64,000 bases of DNA, taken from NCBI GenBank assembly GCA_002356635.1, contig CP023454.1:3022501-3086500 (forward strand). The letters run 5' to 3'. The notes under the pieces were generated by a model, which saw nothing but the letters and a program-made list of their open reading frames with translations, was not told the DNA's origin and searched no databases. Shown here one piece after another: positions 1 to 8,226 of the stretch. How positions within the stretch are numbered: position 1 is the first letter of the stretch; each line of letters begins with the position of its first letter. This stretch comes from Rhodobacteraceae bacterium QY30 (GTDB taxonomy: Bacteria > Pseudomonadota > Alphaproteobacteria > Rhodobacterales > Rhodobacteraceae). Made by a program: the position numbers and the translations under genes.

Positions 1-293
1 TGATGGCCGCGCCACAGGCACAGGGCCAGGTCTACAACGTCGCCAACGACCAGGAAGTGACGATCCGGGCGCTGGCGGAACAGGTGATCGCCGCCACCGG
101 CTCGCGCTCGGAAATCCGGCTGGTGCCTTATTCGGATGTCTACCCGGAAGGATTCGAGGACATGGCCCGCCGCCTGCCGGATGTCTCGAAGCTGGAACGC
201 GCCATCGGTTTCCGCCCGCGCCGCCCGCTGTCCGAGATCATCGCCGATGTGGTTGCGGAGAAGCGCGCCCTGATGTCGGGGGAAACGGCATGA
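1..293 (+). CDS. NAD-dependent epimerase/dehydratase, C-terminal part (cut by window start)
   Basis: Only about 97 C-terminal residues are present; the frame is open to the left edge, so the gene begins outside the window. The visible part has the pattern of the end of sugar-nucleotide epimerases of the extended SDR family: a VYNVANDQEVTI stretch, a PDVSKLERAIGFRPRRPL segment (substrate-side loop followed by the typical 'lgf-P' motif) and a closing helix. The Rossmann fold and the catalytic YxxxK lie off-window, so the substrate cannot be named. It overlaps the next gene by four bases (ATGA), which puts it in the same transcription unit as the methyltransferase and glycosyltransferase of a polysaccharide locus. 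The family call is good; the exact reaction is unknown. Confidence 0.8.
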   Translation, partial: MAAPQAQGQVYNVANDQEVTIRALAEQVIAATGSRSEIRLVPYSDVYPEGFEDMARRLPDVSKLERAIGFRPRRPLSEIIADVVAEKRALMSGETA

Positions 294-1072
294 CGCCCGC
301 CGCCCGCCTGGAAAAGCTGGTGCGCGACACCGCCACCGTCCTGCTGCCGGAAAAGACCCGCAACTGGATCCGCGCGCAGCAGCGCCGTTACAAGCTGCAA
401 TCCGTGCCGGTGGGCAGCGTCGATTTCGGCGGGCTGCGGCGGCTGTCGCCGATCTCGGCGATCTTCGGCAAGGACCGCGACCTGCTGACGATCGAGCGCT
501 ATTACATCGAGCAGTTCCTTCAGGCCCATTCGGCCGATGTGAAGGGACGCTGCCTGGAAATGGGCGATCCCGCCTATACGAAGAAATTCGGCGGCGCGAA
601 GGTGACGCAGGCCGATGTGCTGAACTATGTCGAGGGCAACCCGCAGGCGACGATCGTTGCCGACCTGACGGATGCGCCCCATATCCCCGACAACACCTTC
701 GACTGCATCATCATCACCCAGACGCTGCAGATGATCTTCGAGGTCGACAAGGCCATCGCCACGCTGGCGCGCATCCTGAAGCCGGGCGGGGTGGTGTTGT
801 GCACCTCGCACGGGATGACGCGGGTGGCGCGGCGCGAAGGCGTCGATGACTGGGGCGAATACTGGCACTTCACCACCCAGTCGAAGCGGCGGCTGTTCCA
901 TGCGCATTTCCCGAAGGGCAACGTGCAGGTTTCGACCGTGGGCAATGTCTTTACCTGCATCTGCAACCTGCACGGCCTGGCCGCGTCCGAGATCGACCCG
1001 GTCGAGCTGAACACCCATGATCCGAACTACGAAATGCTGGTTCTGGTCCGCGCCGTGAAGCCCCTGTCATGA
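290..1072 (+). CDS. Class I SAM-dependent methyltransferase
   Basis: This 260-residue cytoplasmic protein has a methyltransferase type 11-like core. An acidic segment (ADLTDAPHIPDNTFDCIIITQTLQ) corresponds to the post-motif II/III region, and ILKPGGVVLCTSHG is the conserved strand that follows. The usual glycine-rich motif I is weak (CLEMGDPAYTKKFGG), a feature of several methyltransferases found in polysaccharide loci. The ATG overlaps the preceding epimerase stop, and the gene itself overlaps the glycosyltransferase downstream by four bases, so translation is coupled. It probably methylates a sugar or a lipid-linked glycan of the locus. The acceptor is not deducible from sequence. Confidence 0.75.
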   Translation: MTPAARLEKLVRDTATVLLPEKTRNWIRAQQRRYKLQSVPVGSVDFGGLRRLSPISAIFGKDRDLLTIERYYIEQFLQAHSADVKGRCLEMGDPAYTKKFGGAKVTQADVLNYVEGNPQATIVADLTDAPHIPDNTFDCIIITQTLQMIFEVDKAIATLARILKPGGVVLCTSHGMTRVARREGVDDWGEYWHFTTQSKRRLFHAHFPKGNVQVSTVGNVFTCICNLHGLAASEIDPVELNTHDPNYEMLVLVRAVKPLS

Positions 1073-2499
1073 CTTCGTCGCGCGATGGCGTGATCCTGGC
1101 CGCGATCCTGCTGGTCGCGCTGGCCTTGCGGGTCTGGGGCCTGAACGCGCCCCTCTGGTATGATGAGATCGTCACTGTCGACACGCACCTGCGCCTGCCC
1201 TGGGGCGAGATGCTGCGCGACTATTCGATGAACCATCACTACCTGCACAACCTGCTGGCCAAGGCCACGATGATCATCTTCGGGGACGCGCCCTGGGCCA
1301 TCCGCCTGCCGGCGCTGGCCTTCGGACTGGGCACGATCTGGGCCACCTGGGTTCTGGCCCGCGACATGGCCGACCGCCGGATCGCCCATGTCACCGCGCT
1401 GGTGATGGCGCTCAGCTACCATGAGATCTGGTTTTCCCAGAACGCGCGCGGCTACACCGGACTGGCGTTCTTCTCCACCCTCAGCCTGATCTTCTTCCTG
1501 CGCGGCATGGCGGCGCCGCGGCTCTCGCTCTGGATCGGGTTCGGCCTGACGATGGCAGCGGCGATCTTCACTCATCTGACGGGGGCGTTCTTCTACGTGG
1601 CCCTGGGTATCGTCTGGGCCGTCACGCTGATCCTGCGGCGGCAGGCGGGCGCGCTGCTGGTCCAGCCGCTGATCGGGGCGGGCCTTGGGCTTCTGCTGAC
1701 GGGGCTGGCCTACCTGCCGCTGGTGCCGGGCATGACGCGCACGGTGGCGGGCGTGGCCGAAACCTCGGCCGTGGACGAGATGCAGGAATACCAGAACCCG
1801 CTTTGGGCCGCGGCCGAAGCCATCCGCACCGGACTGGGCGAAGCCGGGCCGCTGAACCTGGTCGTCGGGCTGGCGGTGCTGGCGCTGTCTATCCTGGGCG
1901 CGGTTGCGATGCGCCGGCGGGAACGGCTGTTCGGCCCGATCGTGTTCCTGCACATCGCTGTCACCGTCGCGATCCTGATGGCGCTGGGAATGCGGATCTG
2001 GCCGCGCTTCTTCTTCGTCGACATCGGGTTTTTGCTGCTGCTGATCGTGGCCGGGGTCGAATGGGTCTGCCGGCGGCTGGGCGCCTTGGGCGGCCGCGGC
2101 GCCGGGCGCGGGCTGTTCGTGGTGGCCAGTATCCTGATGGTCGCCCTTTCGGCGCTGCTGGCCACGCGCAATTACCAGTTCCCCAAGCAGGATCTGGCCG
2201 GGGCCTTCGCCCTGGTCCAGGCCGAACGCCACCCCGGGGAGCGTGTCTATGCCGTCGGCTACGCGGGCAAGGTCTTTCAAAGCCATTTCGGCGCCGACTG
2301 GACCACGATCTTCACCCCCGCCGAATATGATGCCGCCATGCAGATGCCAGGTCCGGCGACTTTTGTTGTCGCCTTTCCGGCCCGCAGCTTCCGCGCCTTG
2401 CCGCAGTTGCAGGCCGACCGCGATGTGAAGCTGACCGAGCGGGTCTGGCTGCCCGGCACGCTGGGCGATGGCGGGGTGGTGATCCTGCAACGGAAGTGA
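1069..2499 (+). CDS. GT39/ArnT-like integral membrane glycosyltransferase
   Basis: The 476-residue protein has about ten hydrophobic membrane segments. Its N-terminal region, LNAPLWYDEIVTVDT, has the acidic residue in the first periplasmic loop (D/E after the first membrane helix) that is the hallmark of GT-C enzymes such as ArnT and PMT. An FSQNARGYTGLAFF segment matches the R-G-Y motif of this family. Such enzymes use polyprenyl-phosphate-linked sugars on the periplasmic side. The minus-strand operon at 9-17 kb encodes a GT2 enzyme of the type that makes such donors, so the two may cooperate. The gene overlaps the methyltransferase (ATGA) and is followed after six bases by the flavoprotein gene. 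Donor and acceptor are unknown. Confidence 0.75.
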   Translation: MTSSRDGVILAAILLVALALRVWGLNAPLWYDEIVTVDTHLRLPWGEMLRDYSMNHHYLHNLLAKATMIIFGDAPWAIRLPALAFGLGTIWATWVLARDMADRRIAHVTALVMALSYHEIWFSQNARGYTGLAFFSTLSLIFFLRGMAAPRLSLWIGFGLTMAAAIFTHLTGAFFYVALGIVWAVTLILRRQAGALLVQPLIGAGLGLLLTGLAYLPLVPGMTRTVAGVAETSAVDEMQEYQNPLWAAAEAIRTGLGEAGPLNLVVGLAVLALSILGAVAMRRRERLFGPIVFLHIAVTVAILMALGMRIWPRFFFVDIGFLLLLIVAGVEWVCRRLGALGGRGAGRGLFVVASILMVALSALLATRNYQFPKQDLAGAFALVQAERHPGERVYAVGYAGKVFQSHFGADWTTIFTPAEYDAAMQMPGPATFVVAFPARSFRALPQLQADRDVKLTERVWLPGTLGDGGVVILQRK

Positions 2500-2505
2500 C
2501 CGTCC

Positions 2506-4020
2506 ATGCTTCCTGACCTGGTCATCGGTTCTGGCCCGGCGGGGGTGTCGGTCGCGACGGCGCTGTTGGCGCGGGGGCGTCGGGTGGTGATGCTGGACGG
2601 CGGCAAGGATCTGCCCCCCGAGGCCGAGGCGCGCCGCGGCGCCTTGGCCGCGACACCGCCGGAACGCTGGCGCGAGGATCAGCGCACCGCTTGGCAGGCG
2701 GGCCAGTTCGACGCCGCCGGATCCGAGGTGCGCCGCTTCGGAACGGGCTATGCGATGGAACCCGCCGAGGCCACGTTCGCCGCAACCGACGGCCTTGCGC
2801 TCCGCGCCTCGCTGGCGGTGGGTGGCCTTTCCAACTACTGGGGCGCGGCAATGCTGCCCTACCGGCAGTCCGACATGGGGGGTTGGCCGATTTCCGAGGC
2901 GGACCTGGCACCGCATTATGCCGCGGTGTTGGATTTCGTCCCGATGGCGGGGGTCACGGACGCGCTGGCACCGCTGTTTCCCGCCGTGCCGATGGCAGGC
3001 CGCAGCCCGATACCACCCGGACCGCAGGCCCGCCGCGCGCTTTCCCGCCATTACCCTTCGGACCGGTTCCATCTGGGGTTGGCCCGGCAAGCCGTCGCGT
3101 CCGGCTGCACGGGTTGCGGGATGTGCCTGCACGGGTGTCCCTGGCGCCTGATCTGGTCGGCCCGCCAGCAGGTGGCCCGTCTGCGGCAACAGGAGGGATT
3201 CACCCACCGCCCCGGTCCGCCCGTTCTGTCGATCAGCGAAACCGGCAATGCAGCCACGGTGCATCTGGCCGATGGCACTTCCGTTGAGGGGGCGCGGGTC
3301 TATCTGGCGGCGGGGGTGCTGGGAACGGCCCCGATCCTGCTGCGGGCGCTGGACCTGCCCGATCTGGTGATGCGCGACAGCGCGCAAGGATTCCTGCCGA
3401 CGCTCCAGCTTGCGCGCACGGATGCCGCGCCTGACCGGATGCCCTTTCATACCCTGCCGCAGATGTTCGCGGAACTGACCGATCCCGCAGTTTCGCCGCA
3501 GACGGTCCATGCCCAGCTTTATGGTTGGAACGAATACTACGAACGCGACCTTCGCACGAATTATGGCAGCAAGCTTCCCTTCGCCGGTCCGCTCTGGCGC
3601 ACCTTGGCGCGGCGGCTGGTCGTGGCGCAGATCTTCCTGCATTCGGACCACTCCGCCTCGGCCCGCCTGGCGCTTGCGCCGGATGGCCGGTTGCAGGCCC
3701 ATGTCCTGAAGAACCCAGAAACCTGGGGGCAACTGAAACGCGCCGCCACCGCGATGGGCGGGCATCTGCGCCGCGCTGGCCTGCAGCCGCTGGTATTTGC
3801 CCTGCGCGCCGGCGCGCCCGGGTCCGGGTTTCACGCCGGGTCGACGCTGCCCATGACCCGAAACCCCGGCCCGCGGCAAAGCGATCCGCTGGGCCGGCCG
3901 GTCGGGCGGCAACGGCTGCATGTGGTCGATGCGTCCGTCCTGCCCGCGATTCCGGCAACGACAATCACCCTGGCCGTGATGGCCAACGCGCACCGGATCG
4001 GCGCCTATAACCCAGGTTAG
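2506..4020 (+). CDS. GMC-like FAD-dependent oxidoreductase with a 4Fe-4S-type cysteine motif
   Basis: This 504-residue protein begins with a dinucleotide-binding motif (VIGSGPAGVSVATAL) and ends with a GMC-oxidoreductase-like FAD closing segment (LHVVDASVLPAIPATTITLAVMANAHRIG). Around residue 200 it has CTGCGMCLHGCP, a Cx2Cx2Cx3CP arrangement identical in spacing to 4Fe-4S ferredoxin sites. The sequence therefore suggests a flavoprotein that also carries an iron-sulphur cluster, possibly passing electrons to or from another carrier. It sits at the end of the methyltransferase/glycosyltransferase unit, so a sugar alcohol or lipid-linked sugar is a plausible substrate, but this is inference. 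No signal peptide is seen. A 127-base non-coding gap follows. Confidence 0.75.
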   Translation: MLPDLVIGSGPAGVSVATALLARGRRVVMLDGGKDLPPEAEARRGALAATPPERWREDQRTAWQAGQFDAAGSEVRRFGTGYAMEPAEATFAATDGLALRASLAVGGLSNYWGAAMLPYRQSDMGGWPISEADLAPHYAAVLDFVPMAGVTDALAPLFPAVPMAGRSPIPPGPQARRALSRHYPSDRFHLGLARQAVASGCTGCGMCLHGCPWRLIWSARQQVARLRQQEGFTHRPGPPVLSISETGNAATVHLADGTSVEGARVYLAAGVLGTAPILLRALDLPDLVMRDSAQGFLPTLQLARTDAAPDRMPFHTLPQMFAELTDPAVSPQTVHAQLYGWNEYYERDLRTNYGSKLPFAGPLWRTLARRLVVAQIFLHSDHSASARLALAPDGRLQAHVLKNPETWGQLKRAATAMGGHLRRAGLQPLVFALRAGAPGSGFHAGSTLPMTRNPGPRQSDPLGRPVGRQRLHVVDASVLPAIPATTITLAVMANAHRIGAYNPG

Positions 4021-4091
4021 AGGCGCGCGCCTGCCTGCCGGAAACCCGTCGTAAGGAATTGCGCGACTCCCCCTGCAGCGGCGACAGTGGG

Positions 4092-4133
4092 AATGCTGGC
4101 GCTCACGGTGGTGGTGTGCCTTTCGCCAGCGTT
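4092..4133 (+). other. Stem-loop in the leader of the HupE/UreJ-like gene
   Basis: Arms at 4092-4101 (AATGCTGGCG) and 4124-4133 (CGCCAGCGTT) pair over ten positions with one G-U pair and a 22-base loop. It ends 14 bases before the start codon of the membrane protein gene and has no T-run, so it looks more like a leader structure than a terminator. I do not see a B12 box. Confidence 0.35.
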
Positions 4134-4147
4134 CAGGGGGTGGGCTG

Positions 4148-5323
4148 ATGTGGCGATTGGAAATGATGCGAGCCGGGGTTCGCATTCCGAACCGGCTGTT
4201 GGCGGCCGTCCTGGCCTTGCTGGCCATCGTCCTGTTCGGCCCTCCGGCCGCGGCACACGTCTTCCAGACCTCGGAGGCGCAGGTGTTCTTCGACCGCACC
4301 GGCCAAAGATACGGGCTGAAGCTGATCCTGAACCTGGAAGCGATCATCGCGGGGATTGACCCCGAGGTGAAGGACACATCGGAAAGCCCGAAAGCCACCG
4401 AATACAACCGCCTGCGGGCCCTGCCGCCCGATCAGTTGCGGGACGAATTCAGCCGATTCCAGAACCGGCTGGTCGAAGGGACGCATATCCTGCTGGATGG
4501 CAAGCCCGCACCGGTCAAGATCGTGTCGCTGGAATTCCAGCCGGTGGGCGACATGTCCAGGGCGCGGCGCACGCCGGTGGTGATGGAAGGATCCATGCCG
4601 CCGGGGACGCAGACCTTTACCTTCCAATGGGATCCGTCCTTCGGCAAGGTCTCGATCCGGACCATGGGCATCCGGTCCCGGACCATGCACCTTGAGGTGG
4701 TCGAGCGCGGACAGCAAAGCCAGCCGCTGGTGATCGACAACCTGAAGGCGCGAACCGTCACCGACATGGTCATCGACTTCGTCAAGATCGGCTTTACCCA
4801 CATCCTGCCTAAAGGCACTGACCATATCCTGTTCGTCGTCGGGATCTTCCTGCTGTCGACAAAGCTCAGGCCGATCCTGACGCAGGTCACCTCGTTCACC
4901 GTTGCCCATACGGCCACGCTGGGACTGGGAACCCTGGGATATGTGAACCTGCCCTCCAGCATCGTCGAGCCGCTGATCGCTGCCTCGATCGTCTATGTCG
5001 CGGTCGAGAACATCCTCCGCCCGACACTCAGTCCCTGGCGGCCCGTGGTGGTGTTCTGCTTTGGCCTGCTGCACGGCTTGGGATTTGCGGGCATCCTGAA
5101 GGAATTCGGCATCCCCGAGGGCGATTTCCTGGCGGGCCTGCTCAGCTTCAACGTCGGGGTCGAACTGGGACAACTGACGGTCATCGCCCTTTGCTATCTG
5201 CTGGTCGGCATCTGGTTCGGCAACAAGCCCTGGTATCGCCAGCGCATCGTGATCCCCGGCTCACTGCTGATTGCCGCGATCGGCGCCTTCTGGTTCGTGC
5301 AGCGCGTCGCGGGCGGGGCGTAG
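4148..5323 (+). CDS. HupE/UreJ-family membrane protein (putative metal transport)
   Basis: The 391-residue precursor has an N-terminal signal sequence ending near GPPAAAHVF. A soluble, presumably periplasmic domain of about 170 residues comes next, then six or so membrane helices. The membrane part carries the signatures of the HupE/UreJ_2 family: HILPKGTDHILF, SFTVAHTATLGL, a lone membrane Glu in VYVAVENI, LLHGLGFAG and NVGVELGQL. Family members are thought to move nickel or cobalt, mostly by gene-context arguments; the role of this long two-domain form is not settled. A second ATG at 4163 is an alternative start. It stands alone, convergent with the GT4 gene downstream. Confidence 0.8.
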   Translation: MWRLEMMRAGVRIPNRLLAAVLALLAIVLFGPPAAAHVFQTSEAQVFFDRTGQRYGLKLILNLEAIIAGIDPEVKDTSESPKATEYNRLRALPPDQLRDEFSRFQNRLVEGTHILLDGKPAPVKIVSLEFQPVGDMSRARRTPVVMEGSMPPGTQTFTFQWDPSFGKVSIRTMGIRSRTMHLEVVERGQQSQPLVIDNLKARTVTDMVIDFVKIGFTHILPKGTDHILFVVGIFLLSTKLRPILTQVTSFTVAHTATLGLGTLGYVNLPSSIVEPLIAASIVYVAVENILRPTLSPWRPVVVFCFGLLHGLGFAGILKEFGIPEGDFLAGLLSFNVGVELGQLTVIALCYLLVGIWFGNKPWYRQRIVIPGSLLIAAIGAFWFVQRVAGGA

Positions 5324-5377
5324 GGTTGGCCCTGTCGCCCGGGCCCGATCCTGGATGACAAGGCAAGGAAGCAGGGA

Positions 5378-6640
5378 TCAACGCGTCTCCAGCGCCCCGG
5401 CTTCCAGAGCGCGCTGCAACGGGCGGTTGCCCGCGCGTGCGGCGGCACGGGCAAGCGTGGCACCATAGGCCGCCATGACGCGATCCTCGCGCCAATGCGC
5501 CTCGAAGGCCTGACGGGCTGCTTCGGATTGCCGGGCACGCTCGGCCGGATCATGTTGCAGACGGCGCATCGCGCCGATCAGGTCGTCCCCGGATGTGAAA
5601 AGCGCGCCACCGCCAGCGGCCTCGACAATCTCGGGGAAGGGACCCAGGCGGCGCGCGATGACGGGTGTGCCCAGACGGAAGCTTTCGATCAGGATGATGC
5701 CGAAGGTTTCATAGCAGACCGAAGGCACGATCAGGCCAAGCGCGCCGCGATAGTAGCTGTCAAGTTCATCGGGGGTCTTACGCCCCAGGAACCGGATCCG
5801 CGGGTTGTCGGCCGCCAGCGCCTTCAACTCGGGCGCATAGTCCCCGTCGCCGCAGATCAGCAGGTCGGCGTCGCGGTAGCGGTCGAAGGCCGGGAACACA
5901 TCCTGCAGGCCCTTGATCTTTTCCAGGCGCCCGACAAACAGGAAATAGGGACGGGGATGATCCGCGTGCGGCGCGACGGCGCGGTGGTCGAGGTCGGGCA
6001 GGAAGTAGGGCAGCACCTCCATGTCCTGGCGCAGGCCGAATTCCCGGTGCTTCTGGCGGCTGAACTCGCTTTTGGCAAGGATCAGGTCCATGCCGTCCAG
6101 CGCCCGGTCCAGCGCGCCCGTGTAGCGCCAGAGTTGCGGCGGGCGCTTGTACCGCAGGGTGCAGGACAGGCAACGCCGGGCATCGCAGACCTCGCGCCCA
6201 TTGCGCCACAGGACATGGGTCGGACAGACAAGCCAGTGTTCATGCGCCTCGAACAGGCGCAATCCGCTGCCCATCTTCAACAGCCCCGGCCCGCCCACCA
6301 GAGAGATGTTGTTGTACCAGGTAATGTCGTGCCCCTCGGCCACGATTTCGGCGATGCGGGCCTGGTGGACAAAGGGCCGCCCGGTCTGCTGTGTGAGGAG
6401 GGTCGACACCAGCCCGTTGTGGGCCTTCAGGGCGACCGTGCGCACCCCATCCTCGGGGCCGGGGGCGCCCGGCTTGCCTCCCAGGGTCAGGAAGGCATCC
6501 TGGTCATGGACCACCGTCACCCGATGCCCCCGCGCCGCCAGCGCCCGCGCCATGCGCTGCGTGCCGATGGCATCGCCCCCGAAGGAATAGGGCGGGTAAA
6601 AAGTCGAGAACATCAGGATCTTGAGGGGGGTCATCGTCAT
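5378..6640 (-). CDS. Glycosyltransferase family 4
   Basis: A 420-residue GT-B fold enzyme. The N-terminal glycine-rich acceptor-side loop is STFYPPYSFGGDAIGTQRMARAL. The C-terminal half has the nucleotide-sugar site VPSVCYETFGIILIESFRLG, whose ETFGIILIE gives the E-x7-E motif of retaining GT4 enzymes. The start at 6640 is chosen because its ATG overlaps the stop of the flippase gene (ATGA); the frame is open further upstream, but that is antisense-like sequence within the flippase gene. A cysteine-rich patch near residue 165 (CPTHVLWRNGREVCDARRCLSC) is unusual and could bind a metal. It likely adds a sugar during polysaccharide assembly at the cytoplasmic membrane. Confidence 0.82.
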   Translation of the reverse strand: MTMTPLKILMFSTFYPPYSFGGDAIGTQRMARALAARGHRVTVVHDQDAFLTLGGKPGAPGPEDGVRTVALKAHNGLVSTLLTQQTGRPFVHQARIAEIVAEGHDITWYNNISLVGGPGLLKMGSGLRLFEAHEHWLVCPTHVLWRNGREVCDARRCLSCTLRYKRPPQLWRYTGALDRALDGMDLILAKSEFSRQKHREFGLRQDMEVLPYFLPDLDHRAVAPHADHPRPYFLFVGRLEKIKGLQDVFPAFDRYRDADLLICGDGDYAPELKALAADNPRIRFLGRKTPDELDSYYRGALGLIVPSVCYETFGIILIESFRLGTPVIARRLGPFPEIVEAAGGGALFTSGDDLIGAMRRLQHDPAERARQSEAARQAFEAHWREDRVMAAYGATLARAAARAGNRPLQRALEAGALETR

Positions 6641-8094
6641 TTCGCGGGGTGGGAGAAAAGGGACAGCAGCAGGCGCAGCCGGGGGCGCATCAAAAGAAGT
6701 GTATAGACCGCATAAAGCGCCACGCCAGCCAGGACGCCGATCAGGATCACCACGACCGGCCGCGCGCCGGGAAACGTATCCCAAAGCGCATCGGGAATCG
6801 GGACAACCAGCAAGGCCATCGGCACCGCCCCCAGCAGCGGCAGCACATGCGGGCGGAACAGCACGGGAACCGAAGCACCGGACAGCCGCGACAGGATGGC
6901 AACCCGGAACGGCCAGAACACCAGCAGCGTGCCGACGAAGCCTGCCGCAACGGCCGGCGTGCCCCAGCGCACCGCGACTTCGCACACAAGAAACAGCGCC
7001 GCGACCGAAGCCCAGCCCAACGCCGCGAAGGCCCCGGCGCGGCCCATAGCCAGCCCGAAGGAAAGCTGCACCTTCTCGACGCAGTAATAGGCGCCCGACG
7101 CTGCCAGAACCATCAGGGGCAGGGTCGAGGGACTCCACCCCGGGCCGAAGACCAGCAGCAGCATCGGCTTGGCCAGGGCGGCCAGCCCCGCGAAGGCCGG
7201 GAAGGCCAGAAAGCTTGCCAGGCGGGAAATATCGGTCAGCAGCTGGGCATGTCCCCCCTGCCCTTCGCGGCGCAGGGCGGCAAAGGCAGGTTGCGATGCC
7301 ATGCGCAAAGGCGTGACGATCAGGAACGAGGCAGTTTCGATCAGGCGCCAGGCCACGGTGTAGTAACCGGTGGCGACGGGGCCGAGGACGCGGCCCAGCA
7401 CGACCGTCGGCACCTGCGTGATCGCCAGTTCCGAGGCGCGCAGCAGCATGGCCTGGCTGCCGATCCGAAGGACGCGATGCAGGTGCAGCCGGCTGGTGCG
7501 CAGCCCCGGCCGCCAGGGCATCGCGATCCAGGCTACCAGCGCGTTGACCAGAACCTGCACCACGCGCTGCCCGACCAGCGCCCAGACCCCGTAGCCCGCG
7601 AAGGCCATCCCCAGACCGACCAGACCGCCGCCGATCACCCCCATGATCGCCCGGAGCGACAGGCTGCGGAAGGCCAGTTCGCGGCGCAGGACGGCGACGG
7701 GAACGGCCGTCAGGGCGGTCATCAGGATCGAGGGGACCATCCAGACGATCAGCGGGGCCACCAGCGCCTCGCCGTAGGCTTCGGCGATGGGCCGGGCCAG
7801 CGCCAGGATCACGGCGGTCAGGACTGTGCCGAGCACCGCCAGAGCCCAGAAGACGGCGTTGAAATCCTCGTCCCCCGGGGCGTCGTCGGCGATCAGATGT
7901 TCGGTCAGGGTTTCGCGGACCAGGAATTCGGCCAGGACGATCACGACCGACGCCATGGCCATCAACCCGAAGGCCGCAGAATCCAGGATCCGCGCCAGCG
8001 CGACGAACACGGCGAAGTTGACGGCCTGCTCGGTCCAGTTGCCCATCGCCATCCAGGCAACGCCGCGGCCGAATTTCTGCCGGACCGCCGCCAT
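6637..8094 (-). CDS. Oligosaccharide flippase (Wzx/MATE-like, polysaccharide transport family)
   Basis: The 485-residue protein is almost entirely hydrophobic, with about 12-14 predicted membrane segments. The N-terminal RGVAWMAMGNWTEQAVNFAVFVALARIL and the following GLMAMASVVIVLAEF segment are typical of the RfbX/Wzx-like polysaccharide transporters, which move undecaprenyl-linked oligosaccharide across the inner membrane. It is followed directly, with a four-base overlap, by a GT4 glycosyltransferase. A GGGGGG run upstream of the ATG serves as ribosome binding site. The gene is divergent from the GT4 gene at 8227, with 132 bases between the two starts holding their promoters; I could not resolve those. 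Confidence 0.83.
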   Translation of the reverse strand: MAAVRQKFGRGVAWMAMGNWTEQAVNFAVFVALARILDSAAFGLMAMASVVIVLAEFLVRETLTEHLIADDAPGDEDFNAVFWALAVLGTVLTAVILALARPIAEAYGEALVAPLIVWMVPSILMTALTAVPVAVLRRELAFRSLSLRAIMGVIGGGLVGLGMAFAGYGVWALVGQRVVQVLVNALVAWIAMPWRPGLRTSRLHLHRVLRIGSQAMLLRASELAITQVPTVVLGRVLGPVATGYYTVAWRLIETASFLIVTPLRMASQPAFAALRREGQGGHAQLLTDISRLASFLAFPAFAGLAALAKPMLLLVFGPGWSPSTLPLMVLAASGAYYCVEKVQLSFGLAMGRAGAFAALGWASVAALFLVCEVAVRWGTPAVAAGFVGTLLVFWPFRVAILSRLSGASVPVLFRPHVLPLLGAVPMALLVVPIPDALWDTFPGARPVVVILIGVLAGVALYAVYTLLLMRPRLRLLLSLFSHPAK

Positions 8095-8226
8095 TCAGGC
8101 ACCCCCCGCCCGGACGTGACGCTTGCGCGACACGAACGGTGTTTTGCCGGCACCACGGTCGATTGCGGCTGGCGCGCCGCCGATCCCCGACCCTAGTCTG
8201 GCGGCGATTGCGGCGACCGGATTCCG

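Noticed and set aside
4021-4147. A possible cobalamin riboswitch ahead of the HupE/UreJ-like gene
   Set aside because: HupE genes are sometimes B12-controlled, and a stem-loop is present, but 127 bases is short for this element and no convincing B12 box is seen.
1027-4407. A 1126-codon open frame on the minus strand opposite the GT39 and flavoprotein genes
   Set aside because: Its product is dominated by Arg, Gln, Pro and His runs with no recognisable domain, as expected from the antisense of GC-rich coding DNA. The plus-strand genes have clear families.
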